Of a DNA stretch of 64,000 bases, positions 28,230-37,294 are shown piece by piece; within the stretch, counting starts at the first letter, position 1; every line of letters starts with the position of its first letter. A program made the translations under genes and the position numbers. This DNA is from Niastella sp. OAS944 (lineage in GTDB: Bacteria > Bacteroidota > Bacteroidia > Chitinophagales > Chitinophagaceae), in NCBI GenBank assembly GCA_024809215.1, contig JANUBW010000001.1:124001-188000 (forward strand), in the 5' to 3' direction. The notes under the pieces were generated by a model. The model was not told the origin of the DNA. It saw nothing but the letters and a program-made list of their open reading frames with translations, and made no database searches.

Positions 28230-29147
28230 ATGCCAAAAATAATTCCCCATTTATGGTTCGATAAAGAAGCAAAAGAAGCTACACAGTTTTATACAACCGT
28301 GTTTCCCGAATCAAAGATCACGCATGCCAGCGTAATTAAGAATACGCCCTCGGGCGATTGCGATATCATAAGCTTTGAGTTGTGGAACCAACAATTTATG
28401 GCCATCAGCGCCGGGCCATATTTTAAGTTCACACCAGCTACTTCATTTATCGTAAACTTCGATCCCTTGTTCTTTGGTTCATCGGCCGATGCAGCCCGGG
28501 AAAAAATTGATGCAGTATGGAACCAGCTGGCCGATGGCGGAACGGTACTTATGCAAATTGGTGAATACCCTTTCAGCAAACGGTATGGCTGGGTGATGGA
28601 CAAATACGGCCTGTCGTGGCAGCTGATGCTCACCAATCCTGAAGGCGAAAAACGGCCACCCATTATTCCTTCGCTGATGTTTGTAAAAGAGAAAGCCGGC
28701 AAAGCAGAAGAAGCGATCAATTTTTATTTATCGGTTTTTAAAGATGCAAAAGCAGGCAACCTGCATCGTTATCCCGCCGGCATGGCGCCAGATAAAGAAG
28801 GCACCCTTATGTTTGCCGATTTTATGCTGGAGAATAAATGGTTTGCCGCTATGGACAGCGCCCGTGAACACAAGTTCGACTTCAATGAAGCTGTGTCATT
28901 TCTCGTAAGCTGTAGCAATCAGGCTGAAATAGATTATTACTGGGAAAAACTATCAGCAATTCCACAGTCAGAACAATGCGGCTGGTTAAAAGACAAGTAT
29001 GGCGTATCGTGGCAGATCACCCCTGTTCAAATGCAGGAAATGATGAGTAAAGGGTCACCGGAACAAATAAAACGGGTAACGCAGGCATTTTTGCAAATGA
29101 AGAAGTTTGACATTGCAAAGCTGAAGGCGGCTTATGAAGGGAAATAA
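28230..29147 (+). CDS. VOC family protein, PhnB-type, two tandem domains
   Basis: Cytoplasmic protein of 305 residues with two PhnB-like vicinal-oxygen-chelate domains (first about 1-145, second about 150-300). Each starts with a PHLWFDKEAKEATQFY-like or PSLMFVKEKAGKAEEAI-like strand and ends with the conserved WGWV/GWLKDKYGVSWQI segment. Start placed at the ATG at 28230 (MPKIIPHLWF), where the domain begins; an upstream TTG at 28194 is not needed. The enzymatic activity of these duplicated PhnB proteins is unknown. Confidence 0.9.
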   Translation: MPKIIPHLWFDKEAKEATQFYTTVFPESKITHASVIKNTPSGDCDIISFELWNQQFMAISAGPYFKFTPATSFIVNFDPLFFGSSADAAREKIDAVWNQLADGGTVLMQIGEYPFSKRYGWVMDKYGLSWQLMLTNPEGEKRPPIIPSLMFVKEKAGKAEEAINFYLSVFKDAKAGNLHRYPAGMAPDKEGTLMFADFMLENKWFAAMDSAREHKFDFNEAVSFLVSCSNQAEIDYYWEKLSAIPQSEQCGWLKDKYGVSWQITPVQMQEMMSKGSPEQIKRVTQAFLQMKKFDIAKLKAAYEGK

Positions 29148-29155
29148 GAATAAAA

Positions 29156-29334
29156 GCTGAACGCTGAACGCTTAAGGCTGAACGCCTGAACCCGAATTTC
29201 CGGCCATCCTTACTTTCCGATGCCTCGTGAAAGTTCAGCAAAGGCCGGTCTAAAAACGCTGTATATTCTGTAGGATGAATACTTGACGCGAGCATGCCTT
29301 TCGAGAAGCCAGCCTTAAGCGTTTCGCGTTTAGC
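29156..29334. repeat. Heptamer-built long inverted repeat (copy B)
   Basis: Left arm 29156-29183 is four 7-bp units (GCTGAAC, GCTGAAC, GCTTAAG, GCTGAAC). Right arm 29314-29334 is the complementary units CTTAAGC, GTTTCGC, GTTTAGC. Over 25 nt, 29156-29180 pairs with 29310-29334 with few mismatches. The 130-nt centre has its own CCGGCC/GGCCGG pairing. The element fills the whole gap between two convergent genes. Confidence 0.75.
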
Positions 29335-29339
29335 CTTCT

Positions 29340-30233
29340 TCACATGGTATAAAATCTTTCCGCGGCTATTGGCCCCGGTACACTGCTTTCTCCCAGCAAT
29401 TGCCTGATGTTTATTTCAATATTACGCGCAATGGTGGTAACCGGTGTGTCGCTTGGGCGATTGCGGAACGGGTCTTGTAAATGAAACGCACTTTTTTCAA
29501 TAAGGAAAAAACAGGCAGAAATAACCACCAGCATTGGTATTTCAAACAGGGCGTTCACATTATCCAATGCTATGGATAAAGTGACCACAAAAATATAGAT
29601 GATTAAATGCAGGTAATACCTGTAAGTAACAGGAAACACGGTAGTATTGATGCGCTCAGCCATACCCATATAATCTACAAGCGCACATAAGGTACCATTC
29701 AATTCAACATACATATACGAATCCAGCTTACCTGCTTCTTTTAATTGCTGCAGGTCTTTTGCACTCAGCTGAACAATAGCCAGTGGTTTATTATTATGCT
29801 TTTTTAATACCTCAATATCTTCTTTGCTTAAATATTCAGCAAGGTTTTCCAAAGGCGCCAGCCCCCTTAAAGACCGCCCCAGGCAATAACACCACGCTAT
29901 TTGCCTGTAGGCTATAGTGCGTATAAATTCATGATGCTCCCCGCTAAGGAAGGTTTGTAATTGAATAACCAGATTCCGCGAATCGTTGACTATAGAACCC
30001 CACACCTTCCTGGCTTCCCACCAGCGGTCGTACGACTGGTTCATTTTAAAAGATAATAATACAGATATGGCAGTACCCAAAAATATTGGAATGTTAAGCG
30101 GAATTTTAGGTAACAGGTTATCATAACGCTCACTAAAATACTGAGCAAAAAGTCCTACCAGTAATACCACTACAAGATCAAACCATACTTTTTTGATCAT
30201 GTAGGCCATTGGAAATCTATTATCTAACAGCAT
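29340..30233 (-). CDS. Bestrophin family ion channel (UPF0187)
   Basis: Inner-membrane channel protein of 297 residues. Family signatures are visible: FDLVVVLLVGLFAQYF, then LSFKMNQSYDRWWEARKVWGSIVNDSRNL, the most diagnostic bestrophin stretch, and later QLPFEIP-region equivalents (LDNVNALFEIPMLV) before the C-terminal DPFRNRPSDTP. Four membrane segments are expected and bestrophins assemble as pentamers. Bacterial members conduct small ions, with selectivity varying between homologues. The gene sits alone; the heptamer-repeat element follows its stop codon. Confidence 0.92.
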   Translation of the reverse strand: MLLDNRFPMAYMIKKVWFDLVVVLLVGLFAQYFSERYDNLLPKIPLNIPIFLGTAISVLLSFKMNQSYDRWWEARKVWGSIVNDSRNLVIQLQTFLSGEHHEFIRTIAYRQIAWCYCLGRSLRGLAPLENLAEYLSKEDIEVLKKHNNKPLAIVQLSAKDLQQLKEAGKLDSYMYVELNGTLCALVDYMGMAERINTTVFPVTYRYYLHLIIYIFVVTLSIALDNVNALFEIPMLVVISACFFLIEKSAFHLQDPFRNRPSDTPVTTIARNIEINIRQLLGESSVPGPIAAERFYTM

Positions 30234-30362
30234 ACCGTATTTTTATAATATCCAACTTTATAGATTGGCCCTTGCAAAGAATGGGCCGGGTCAGGTATGA
30301 AAGTATGCTGCTGAAAATTCTTCCTGTTTAAATAGCAGGCAGCCTGAAAATTTTTCAGATAG

Positions 30363-30701
30363 CTATCTGTTCATTCCAGGTCCCCTATACGCATTCGGCA
30401 TCTTTTCAGGCATTCTCCTGTTTCGCTGTACCGGCATTCGCGCATTCTTGGTTTCATCTGGCACAATACATAACATATTGTCGAACGGCATCTGGTATAC
30501 TTTACCCATGGCAACAGAGTCAACCAGCTTGCCTGCATAATACCATTTTCTATTATTTAAAGCATTGATAATTGAAAGTTTACGGGCGGTTGAATCTGAT
30601 TCCGGCTTTATGACCCTTACAAAGGGTTGCCGAAGCTGCGCAGAAGTCGTTATTGTCGCCATTATAAATAATACCACCAGCCAAATAAATGGGTTCCGCA
30701 T
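30363..30701 (-). CDS. Small secreted hypothetical protein
   Basis: A 112-residue exported protein with no recognised family. Start at 30701 (MRNPFIWLVVLFIMATITTSAQ) yields a signal peptide; a 15-residue upstream extension is unlikely. The mature part has one compact segment (LSIINALNNRKWYYAGKLVDSVAMGKVYQMPFDNMLCIVPD) and an Arg/Met/Pro-rich tail. The residues between 30234 and 30362 hold only short hairpins. Confidence 0.6.
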   Translation of the reverse strand: MRNPFIWLVVLFIMATITTSAQLRQPFVRVIKPESDSTARKLSIINALNNRKWYYAGKLVDSVAMGKVYQMPFDNMLCIVPDETKNARMPVQRNRRMPEKMPNAYRGPGMNR

Positions 30702-30875
30702 AACGTGATTTTTTAACACGATGCACGCGGTCGCCCAATTACACACGGTAATAAAAATATTTTTTCAGCCAGATGCTGATGGCGGTCAGCACAAAGCAAA
30801 ATACCGTTTTTTTACCCTGTTTTTGCCATGATTGCTGTCGTAACTTGAATGGAATGATCTAGAAAACTTCAGGTT

Positions 30876-33800
30876 ATGATGGGTTTTAAAACTGCTAAAA
30901 CAAAAAGAAGTTTCACCTATTCGGCTGTAATACTGCTTGTAATAAGCATTTTTATATTAACCTACTGGTATTACTTCATTCCCAGTAACAGAAAAACAAT
31001 TCATAAGAACGGGTTCCTGATACTGCAAACCATTGCCGGCAATATCAATGATCTGTCATCTATCCGCAAGTCACTTTTTAGCAACTTTTACGAGAACGCG
31101 CTTTCAAAAACAAACAGAAACCCGCAATTGACAACAAAAAGGGAATCTATTATAGACTCGTTGCTGAAAGATAATAAGCTACTAAATGCAAAGGTAAAGG
31201 TTCGCAAAATGAAGGTGGTTGATAAAGCCGCCGATGACATCCGCGTTGAAGATGGAAAGCTGCTGGTATCCATCATCGATGATAGGTTAAAAGAAAAAGC
31301 TGAGTTTTCGGAAGATATAACACCCCTGCTGGAATCAATTTTGTCAACGAAAAGGTCAGAGCTCTTTAAATCGTACCTGTTGGGAAAAATGAACGACTCC
31401 ATAACGGAATTACTTTATTACGATAAAGATCTGGCTGTTCGTTCAGACAAAGGCATAGATAGTCTGTTACCTAAAGGCGAGGAAGCCTACTTAACAGGAA
31501 TACGCGAATTAAACCTGCATGATGTAAGTCAAAAGGTATTTTTTTATCCATTCCGACTTTACCAAACCCAGCTGATGATCTGCGGTTTTGTTGATACAAA
31601 AGAATACAATACTGCATTACGTAAAGTACCTTTTTACTTTCTTTACCCACTGGTGATCACCTTTCTTTTACTGCTGGTTTTGTTACCCATTATCAAATTT
31701 TACGTAATGGACCCCAATGAGCAGGTACGCGTTAATGACGTCGTTCTTTTTGGCATGTCGGTGTTTACAGGCGCAGCGCTCATTACCCTAACAATCATCC
31801 ATTACTATCTTTGGAAAGGAGAAGAATACCGGGTAAGGCAAAACCTGTGCACACTATCAAAGCAAATTGCAAAAAGTTTTACCGACGAGATCAAACGATC
31901 ATATGAACAGCTTACCATCCTTGATAAATATAAGATCGATCTTCGCCTCAAAACTAAAAAACAGTCCGATTACTCCAATACGATCAGGAACTTTGTTCGC
32001 GTCAGCGCCCCTGCGAGTTATTTTTACTTCGACCGCATTAGTTGGGTCGATAGTTCAGGCGATCAAAAAATAAAAGCAGACCTCTATTCAAAACCTGTTT
32101 TCACCAACGTTTCAAAAAGAAAATATTTCGACGTCTTTAAAAAAGGCGCCCCTTACTCCTTACCCGGCGACCGTGAAAAGAAAATAGGCATGGAACCTAT
32201 TTACAGCATCACGAATGCCGATTTCAATATTACTATAAGCAAAAAAGACACGATGCCCGGCGGTTATATTGTAGCCCTGGCCATACAACCTAACTCCGTT
32301 ATAAATTCGATACTGCCCGCCGGCTATGGTTTTTGTATCATTGATGAACAGGGAAATGTACAGGTGCATTCCGATAAGAACCGCAACCTGAATGAGAATT
32401 TTTTTGAGAAGATAGAACCGGCCTCGGATATATCAAGCGCCGTGATAACGCGCCAGGAAAAAGAAATAAACGATGTGGTAGCATATGGAAAAACGCACCA
32501 GATGCTGGTATTACCACTCGAAAACATGCCTTTCTATTTGATCACTTTCTATGATAAAGGATTTATTGTACCGGTAAATATGCGCATTCTGATATTTGCG
32601 CTTGCGTTTTGTTTTTTATCGTCCCTTACCTGTATGGCGCTATGGTGGATAATGACCCCCAAATACAGAGCCATGCATCAGCTTGTATTCTGCAAACTGG
32701 ATACTATTTCCTGGCTAATTCCACGGCCGGCCGAAGGAAGCTTTTATTTTCATGCGTTCTGGTTTGTATTAATGTACCTGGTTGTACTGATGGGCTATGT
32801 GTTTTATCACAATCATTACGACATAAGCAATTTTAGCATTCTGATGTTCCTTATATTAACCCCGGTGAACATTGCCATCAGTTTAAGTACAATGCGCACC
32901 AGTTTTATAAAGCCGTTAAAAGACAATAATCTAAAAGAAAGAATACCGGTATTCATCAACGTTGGCATACACCTTATAATAAGTCTCTTTATTTATTATG
33001 CCACATACAAAAAATTTCCCATTACTATTGGATTTCTGCTGTATCAGTTCGCCATTAATGCTTTGCTTTGGATGTACGCCCTTACTAAAAGCAGTTCGCG
33101 TTTATTTGAAATTGGCTCAGGAAGATCTTTCTTAAACTGGTACGATCGTTTGGCCACTATTATGGTGCTTGTGCTGGCCGTGTTACCCAGCGCCATGTTT
33201 ACCTGGTACGCACATAACCAGGAAATAATACAATCGGTAAAACGGCAGCAATTGCATCTTGCCCATGCCGTTAGCGACCGAAGCTATGTATTACAGGAAA
33301 TGAAAGGTGTAAAAAGCACTTCTATACCCATGCCCCCTCATTACCTCGACTCTTTACAATTACAGAATGGCATTTATACCATTTATACCGATAGCGTGGA
33401 ATACAAAGACAGCATTGTAACAAATCAAAAAGAAGAAAATAAATATGATAGCTTTTATTTTTCCATTGCAGAAAAAGTGAGTAACCCCTATTATAAACAG
33501 CAGCCCTATGCCGCCCTTACTAATGTTGCTGATGATAGTAGCTGGTATTGGCAACGGCAGGGTTCCAATATATATTTCAATTATTACACTACTTTACCTG
33601 CATTGAAAAGGCAAACAAATACGCCGGAAAAGAAAATATTAACTATTAGATCGAAACTGCCACCACGATTTATATTCCTTAACTCCCCCGAAAGCCTTAT
33701 TCCTTTGTTGGTGATGGTTGGCCTGTTAATATACGCACTGTTTGCCTGGTTGCGAATAAACCTGCACCAGATCTTTTTGATCAAACACATTTATGGTAAA

Positions 33801-34355
33801 AAAGATCCCCCGCTTTCATTTAGTGCATTTACCAACGATACCATTTACCCCAACCAGCAGAAACTGTATCAAATGGAAGAAGAAATTGTAGACGACATTA
33901 ATAACAAGGAGGATAAATACGATGAGATCTGGAAAAACTGTACTGAAAAAGAAAAGTTCTTATTGTACAATATGGCCCGTGACGGACTGATCAATTATAA
34001 AAACACCATGGAGATCATTTCGCTTATAAAAATGGACTTACTTATTATTGATAAAGAAAGAATAAAGCCATTCAGTCGGGGATTTCGCGCTTATATTCTC
34101 AGCGTATGTACTGAAGATAATGCCGATATGGTGCGCATTCAGAAAAAGTATCTTGAAAACTCTTCGTGGCAATTGATCCGCATGCCGCTGATGATATTAT
34201 TAATAGGCATTGCCGTTATTATCTTTTTCACCCAGCAGTATATCTTCGATAAGCTGTTGATACTGGCCGGCGGCATAAGCACGTTGGCGCCACTTATTAT
34301 AAGTGTATTGGGTGGAAGCAAACAACAGCCGGGCCCCAAAACCTCAGGTTCATAG
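30876..34355 (+). CDS. Multi-pass membrane protein with Cache-like sensor region, no kinase domain
   Basis: Integral membrane protein of 1159 residues; family not recognised. TM segments are visible near residues 17-37, 250-275, 290-312, 565-590, 630-660, 690-720, 735-755, 770-790 and 930-950, and again near the C-terminus (1100-1145). Between the early and middle TM groups (about 330-560) is a double-Cache-like extracytoplasmic region (IGMEPIYSI, GGYIVALAIQPNSVIN, GYGFCIIDEQGNVQVHSDKN). A cytoplasmic stretch (about 1010-1085; EKEKFLLYNMARDGLINYKN) looks like a winged-helix-type fold. There is no kinase, cyclase or methyl-accepting output, so how a signal would be passed on is unclear. The next gene is an OmpA lipoprotein with its own promoter. 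Confidence 0.7.
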   Translation: MMGFKTAKTKRSFTYSAVILLVISIFILTYWYYFIPSNRKTIHKNGFLILQTIAGNINDLSSIRKSLFSNFYENALSKTNRNPQLTTKRESIIDSLLKDNKLLNAKVKVRKMKVVDKAADDIRVEDGKLLVSIIDDRLKEKAEFSEDITPLLESILSTKRSELFKSYLLGKMNDSITELLYYDKDLAVRSDKGIDSLLPKGEEAYLTGIRELNLHDVSQKVFFYPFRLYQTQLMICGFVDTKEYNTALRKVPFYFLYPLVITFLLLLVLLPIIKFYVMDPNEQVRVNDVVLFGMSVFTGAALITLTIIHYYLWKGEEYRVRQNLCTLSKQIAKSFTDEIKRSYEQLTILDKYKIDLRLKTKKQSDYSNTIRNFVRVSAPASYFYFDRISWVDSSGDQKIKADLYSKPVFTNVSKRKYFDVFKKGAPYSLPGDREKKIGMEPIYSITNADFNITISKKDTMPGGYIVALAIQPNSVINSILPAGYGFCIIDEQGNVQVHSDKNRNLNENFFEKIEPASDISSAVITRQEKEINDVVAYGKTHQMLVLPLENMPFYLITFYDKGFIVPVNMRILIFALAFCFLSSLTCMALWWIMTPKYRAMHQLVFCKLDTISWLIPRPAEGSFYFHAFWFVLMYLVVLMGYVFYHNHYDISNFSILMFLILTPVNIAISLSTMRTSFIKPLKDNNLKERIPVFINVGIHLIISLFIYYATYKKFPITIGFLLYQFAINALLWMYALTKSSSRLFEIGSGRSFLNWYDRLATIMVLVLAVLPSAMFTWYAHNQEIIQSVKRQQLHLAHAVSDRSYVLQEMKGVKSTSIPMPPHYLDSLQLQNGIYTIYTDSVEYKDSIVTNQKEENKYDSFYFSIAEKVSNPYYKQQPYAALTNVADDSSWYWQRQGSNIYFNYYTTLPALKRQTNTPEKKILTIRSKLPPRFIFLNSPESLIPLLVMVGLLIYALFAWLRINLHQIFLIKHIYGKKDPPLSFSAFTNDTIYPNQQKLYQMEEEIVDDINNKEDKYDEIWKNCTEKEKFLLYNMARDGLINYKNTMEIISLIKMDLLIIDKERIKPFSRGFRAYILSVCTEDNADMVRIQKKYLENSSWQLIRMPLMILLIGIAVIIFFTQQYIFDKLLILAGGISTLAPLIISVLGGSKQQPGPKTSGS

Positions 34356-34462
34356 ATCATCACAGGTGAGCAAAAATTTTAGCAGCTGCTGAACCTTTTC
34401 AGGGTATTGCCCGTTTTATATCAGTTCTAACCATTTTTTAATTTAACATAAGCGCATATTTA

Positions 34463-34470
34463 TATCTTTG
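34463..34470 (+). promoter_or_regulatory. -7 box TATCTTTG upstream of the OmpA-family gene
   Basis: Exact TAnnTTTG match about 72 nt before the ATG at 34542, preceded by AT-rich sequence where a -33 element would lie. Confidence 0.55.
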
Positions 34471-34541
34471 CCCATATTTTTAACGTCAAACGGTACAATT
34501 CTTGTACTCCCTGCGAAAAAAAATCGTATACCCACTATTTT

Positions 34542-35438
34542 ATGAAGAGAATTATTCCTGTAACAACGGTATTTATTGGTACCCTGGCCCTGTTAAGTAG
34601 TTGTGTTCCCACTAAAAAATTTAAAGCATCCCAGTCGGCATTACAAAGCGCCAGAAACGACAGCGCTTCACTTGCTCAAAAAGTGAGCAAACTGGAAGGT
34701 GACATTAAACAACTGAACCAACAGATAGCCGATCACCTCAAAACGATCGATTCAAAATCAAAAAGCATTAGCGAGCAGGAAGAGCAAATTGACAAACTTT
34801 CCAGAGAAATATCTGACCTGAACAAGGAAAAGGTAAAATTGATCAATGATGCTTCCAGCAAACAATCGCAACTTACTAAGAGTGGTCAGGAATTGCTTAG
34901 TCAAAAGAAAAAGCTGGAACAGTTACAAGCACTGATGGACCAACAGAAAGCCGCCATCGAAGAGATCAGGAAAAAAATGGCCGACGCCCTCAATGGCTTT
35001 AAGTCGAACGAACTTACCGTATCAACTAAAAATGGTAAAGTATATGTGAGCCTGCAGGAAAACTTACTGTTCCCTTCAGGTAGCGCGGTAGTGAACCCTA
35101 AAGGAAAAGAAGCCCTGGCTAAACTGGCTGAAGTGCTGAATGTAAATACCGACATCACTGTAGATATTGAAGGCCATACCGATTCAATTCCCATTCGTGG
35201 TAAATACCAGGATAACTGGGACCTGAGCCTGGCACGCGCTGCATCTATTGTAAGAATACTTACGATCGATTACAAAGTAACGCCTGAAAGAGTTGTTGCT
35301 TCCGGCCACAGCCAGTTTGAACCCATTCAATCGAACAGCACAGCAGAAGGAAGAGCACAAAACAGAAGAACAGATATCATCTTATCGCCCAAGTTAGATG
35401 AGTTGTTTAAGTTGCTGCAAGCGCCTTCTTCCAAGTAG
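34542..35438 (+). CDS. OmpA family peptidoglycan-binding lipoprotein with coiled coil
   Basis: Outer-membrane lipoprotein of 298 residues. The lipobox LLSSCVPT places the acylated Cys at about residue 21. A long coiled coil (about 28-145, heptads of Leu/Ile with Gln/Lys/Ser) is followed by an OmpA-like domain (about 165-290) with the peptidoglycan-binding residues in DIEGHTDSIPI and the LARAASIVRIL and GHSQFEPIQSN...RAQNRRTDI motifs. It should tether the outer membrane to peptidoglycan. A perfect terminator hairpin follows the stop. Confidence 0.93.
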   Translation: MKRIIPVTTVFIGTLALLSSCVPTKKFKASQSALQSARNDSASLAQKVSKLEGDIKQLNQQIADHLKTIDSKSKSISEQEEQIDKLSREISDLNKEKVKLINDASSKQSQLTKSGQELLSQKKKLEQLQALMDQQKAAIEEIRKKMADALNGFKSNELTVSTKNGKVYVSLQENLLFPSGSAVVNPKGKEALAKLAEVLNVNTDITVDIEGHTDSIPIRGKYQDNWDLSLARAASIVRILTIDYKVTPERVVASGHSQFEPIQSNSTAEGRAQNRRTDIILSPKLDELFKLLQAPSSK

Positions 35439-35460
35439 TAAAGTAGTATACCACCATAAC

Positions 35461-35508
35461 AAAAACGTAAGGGGCTGTCACTTTCCATTGACAGCCCCTT
35501 ACGTTTTT
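35461..35508. terminator. Strong bidirectional terminator
   Basis: A 20-bp perfect stem (35461-35480 pairing with 35489-35508, core GGGGCTGTCA/TGACAGCCCC) around an 8-nt loop. It has flanking A and T runs, so it works in both directions for the converging OmpA and sugar dehydrogenase genes. Confidence 0.92.
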
Positions 35509-35521
35509 TTATTATCAATTA

Positions 35522-36754
35522 TTATTGTTTATCTATCCTATACAACCTGCCGCCATCTGTGATGGCATACAGGGCTTCATCTTTACCTTGCGTAATATCC
35601 CTGAACCGCTGGCCTTCGCTTTCCAACAATCTTTCCTCCCCTACTACTTTGTTATCTTTTATAACCAGGCGTGCAATATGGGTACCGCTTAACGCACCAA
35701 TAAACAGATCGTTCTCCCATTCAGCAATACGATTGCCTTTGTAAAACGTCATTCCACTGGGCGAGATAACAGGGTCCCAGTAATACACCGGTTGTTCCAG
35801 GCCGTCTTTCTGTTGAATGGGTGGATTACCTATGGCCGCTCCGCTATATTCGATACCGTAAGTAATAGTTGGCCAGCCATAATTAGCGCCTGGCTGTACC
35901 CGGTTGATCTCATCTCCGCCACGAGGGCCATGTTCGCTTTGCCACAGATCACCGGTCTTTGGATGTATAGCAATGCCCTGCGGATTTCTATGACCCATGC
36001 TATACATTTCGGGCAATGCGCCAGACTGGCTAAAGGTTGGGTTACCCGGTGCTGCCGATCCGCTGGTAGTAATGCGGACAATTTTTCCCAATGCAGCCGT
36101 TACCGATTGCGCCAATGGCCTTGAAGCCAATATAGAGCGCTCGCCAGTGCTTACTAGCAAATTACCCGTTTTATCGAATAATATGCGGCCGCCGTAATGC
36201 AGGTCGCTGGCAATGGCGGGATTGGCGCGATAAATTACAGTGGCATTCTCGATACTTGTCTCACTATCGGCCAGCCTGCCCTTGGCAACAGCAGTTACTG
36301 TGCCGCCCGATGCAGATTCAGAAAAAACCCAATATAACATTCTGTTTGAGCTGAATTGCGGGTCAATAGTAATGCCTAACAAGCCACCCTGACCCGAAGC
36401 ATTTACAGCCGGAATGCCGGTGATGGCGTTGCCCACAGCGCCGGTACTCGTAACAATACGCATACGGCCTGCCTTTTCCGTTATCAGCAAACGCCCATCG
36501 GGCAAACTGGTAATACCCCAGGGTGCAGTAAGTGAAGAGGTTAGTACAGTACTTTGAATAGCGGCCGAAGTACGAACACCATTGATACGGGTTTGGCCCG
36601 TAAATGCGGGTGGGTAATTCGTATTGGCAGGTTTGGTCTCCACAGGCTTACCTGTAGAGGGCGAGTCAGGTTTTTCGTCTTTATCATCCTTTTTGCAGCC
36701 ATTCAGCACTATCAACGCAACTGCAAGGGTGATAGACCAGCGAACACATTTCAT
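35522..36754 (-). CDS. PQQ-dependent aldose/sorbosone dehydrogenase family lipoprotein
   Basis: Periplasm-facing lipoprotein of 410 residues in the glucose/sorbosone dehydrogenase (GSDH) family. Start at 36754 (MKCVRWSITLAVALIVLNGCKK), where the lipobox LNGC follows; the longer upstream frame lacks a signal peptide at its N-terminus. The six-bladed propeller shows ITSLPDGRLLITEKAGRMRI, the HYGGRILFDKTGNLLVSTGER blade, GHRNPQGIAIHPKTGDLW and EHGPRGGDEINRVQPGANYGWP, all standard for the PQQ- and calcium-binding site. The usual reaction is oxidation of sugars with PQQ as cofactor; PQQ supply is not encoded here. Confidence 0.92.
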   Translation of the reverse strand: MKCVRWSITLAVALIVLNGCKKDDKDEKPDSPSTGKPVETKPANTNYPPAFTGQTRINGVRTSAAIQSTVLTSSLTAPWGITSLPDGRLLITEKAGRMRIVTSTGAVGNAITGIPAVNASGQGGLLGITIDPQFSSNRMLYWVFSESASGGTVTAVAKGRLADSETSIENATVIYRANPAIASDLHYGGRILFDKTGNLLVSTGERSILASRPLAQSVTAALGKIVRITTSGSAAPGNPTFSQSGALPEMYSMGHRNPQGIAIHPKTGDLWQSEHGPRGGDEINRVQPGANYGWPTITYGIEYSGAAIGNPPIQQKDGLEQPVYYWDPVISPSGMTFYKGNRIAEWENDLFIGALSGTHIARLVIKDNKVVGEERLLESEGQRFRDITQGKDEALYAITDGGRLYRIDKQ

Positions 36755-36870
36755 GTAATTTCCTTTTTGTGGTGGATAAATTAGAGTTATGCCTACATGA
36801 TAAAAAATCGTTCCAGACAGCGCTTTTACCACCACAAAATATTCACAAGCAGCTCGAATAGTGAGGTGCG

Positions 36871-37170
36871 TTAGATATGTTGCCTTAAAACATCAACCAG
36901 TTGCTTTTTGGAAGCCACACCACTCTGCCGCCATATAGGCTGGCCATTTCTGAACAGAATGAGCGTAGGTACGCCGCTCACCTGGTATTGTTGCGCAATG
37001 GCGGGCGATTTATCTACATCTATCTTTATAATTCGAACAGAGTCGCCAATATCAGATTTCACTTCTTTAAGTACAGGCGCCTGTACTTTGCAGGGGCCAC
37101 ACCATTCGGCAAAAAAATCAACCAACACCGGTGTACTGTCGTTCAGTAAAGTGTGCAAACTCTCTTTCAT
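36871..37170 (-). CDS. trxA: Thioredoxin
   Basis: Small cytoplasmic disulfide reductase (99 residues) with the canonical active site WCGPC (about residues 23-27) in a FFAEWCGPCKVQAP context, then KIDVDKSP, VSGVPTLILFRNGQ with the cis-Pro, and a final helix. The start at 37170 (MKESLHTLLN) is preferred to a TTG at 37191. Length and layout are those of ordinary thioredoxin. It is divergent from the Crp-type regulator, which shares a 125-bp intergenic region with it. Confidence 0.92.
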   Translation of the reverse strand: MKESLHTLLNDSTPVLVDFFAEWCGPCKVQAPVLKEVKSDIGDSVRIIKIDVDKSPAIAQQYQVSGVPTLILFRNGQPIWRQSGVASKKQLVDVLRQHI

Positions 37171-37188
37171 GATAAAAGTTTTACCATG

Positions 37189-37196
37189 CAAATTTA
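37189..37196 (-). promoter_or_regulatory. -7 box TAAATTTG for the thioredoxin gene
   Basis: Exact TAnnTTTG on the minus strand, about 19 nt before the thioredoxin start codon. It supports the short start at 37170. Confidence 0.5.
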
Positions 37197-37281
37197 CCGA
37201 AATTCATCAAATGATCTTCAGCGCCAGGGCATATTGAAGTTGAGCCTTAATTAGACGTTTTTTTATATGAAAGCGACTTTT

Positions 37282-37289
37282 TATTTTTG
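37282..37289 (+). promoter_or_regulatory. -7 box TATTTTTG for the Crp/Fnr-type gene
   Basis: Exact TAnnTTTG match ending 5 nt before the ATG at 37295, implying a leaderless or nearly leaderless transcript. Confidence 0.5.
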
Positions 37290-37294
37290 AACCA

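Noticed and set aside
29017-29343. Minus-strand open frame over the heptamer element
   Set aside because: It consists of repeat-derived sequence and antisense of the VOC gene, with no protein signature.
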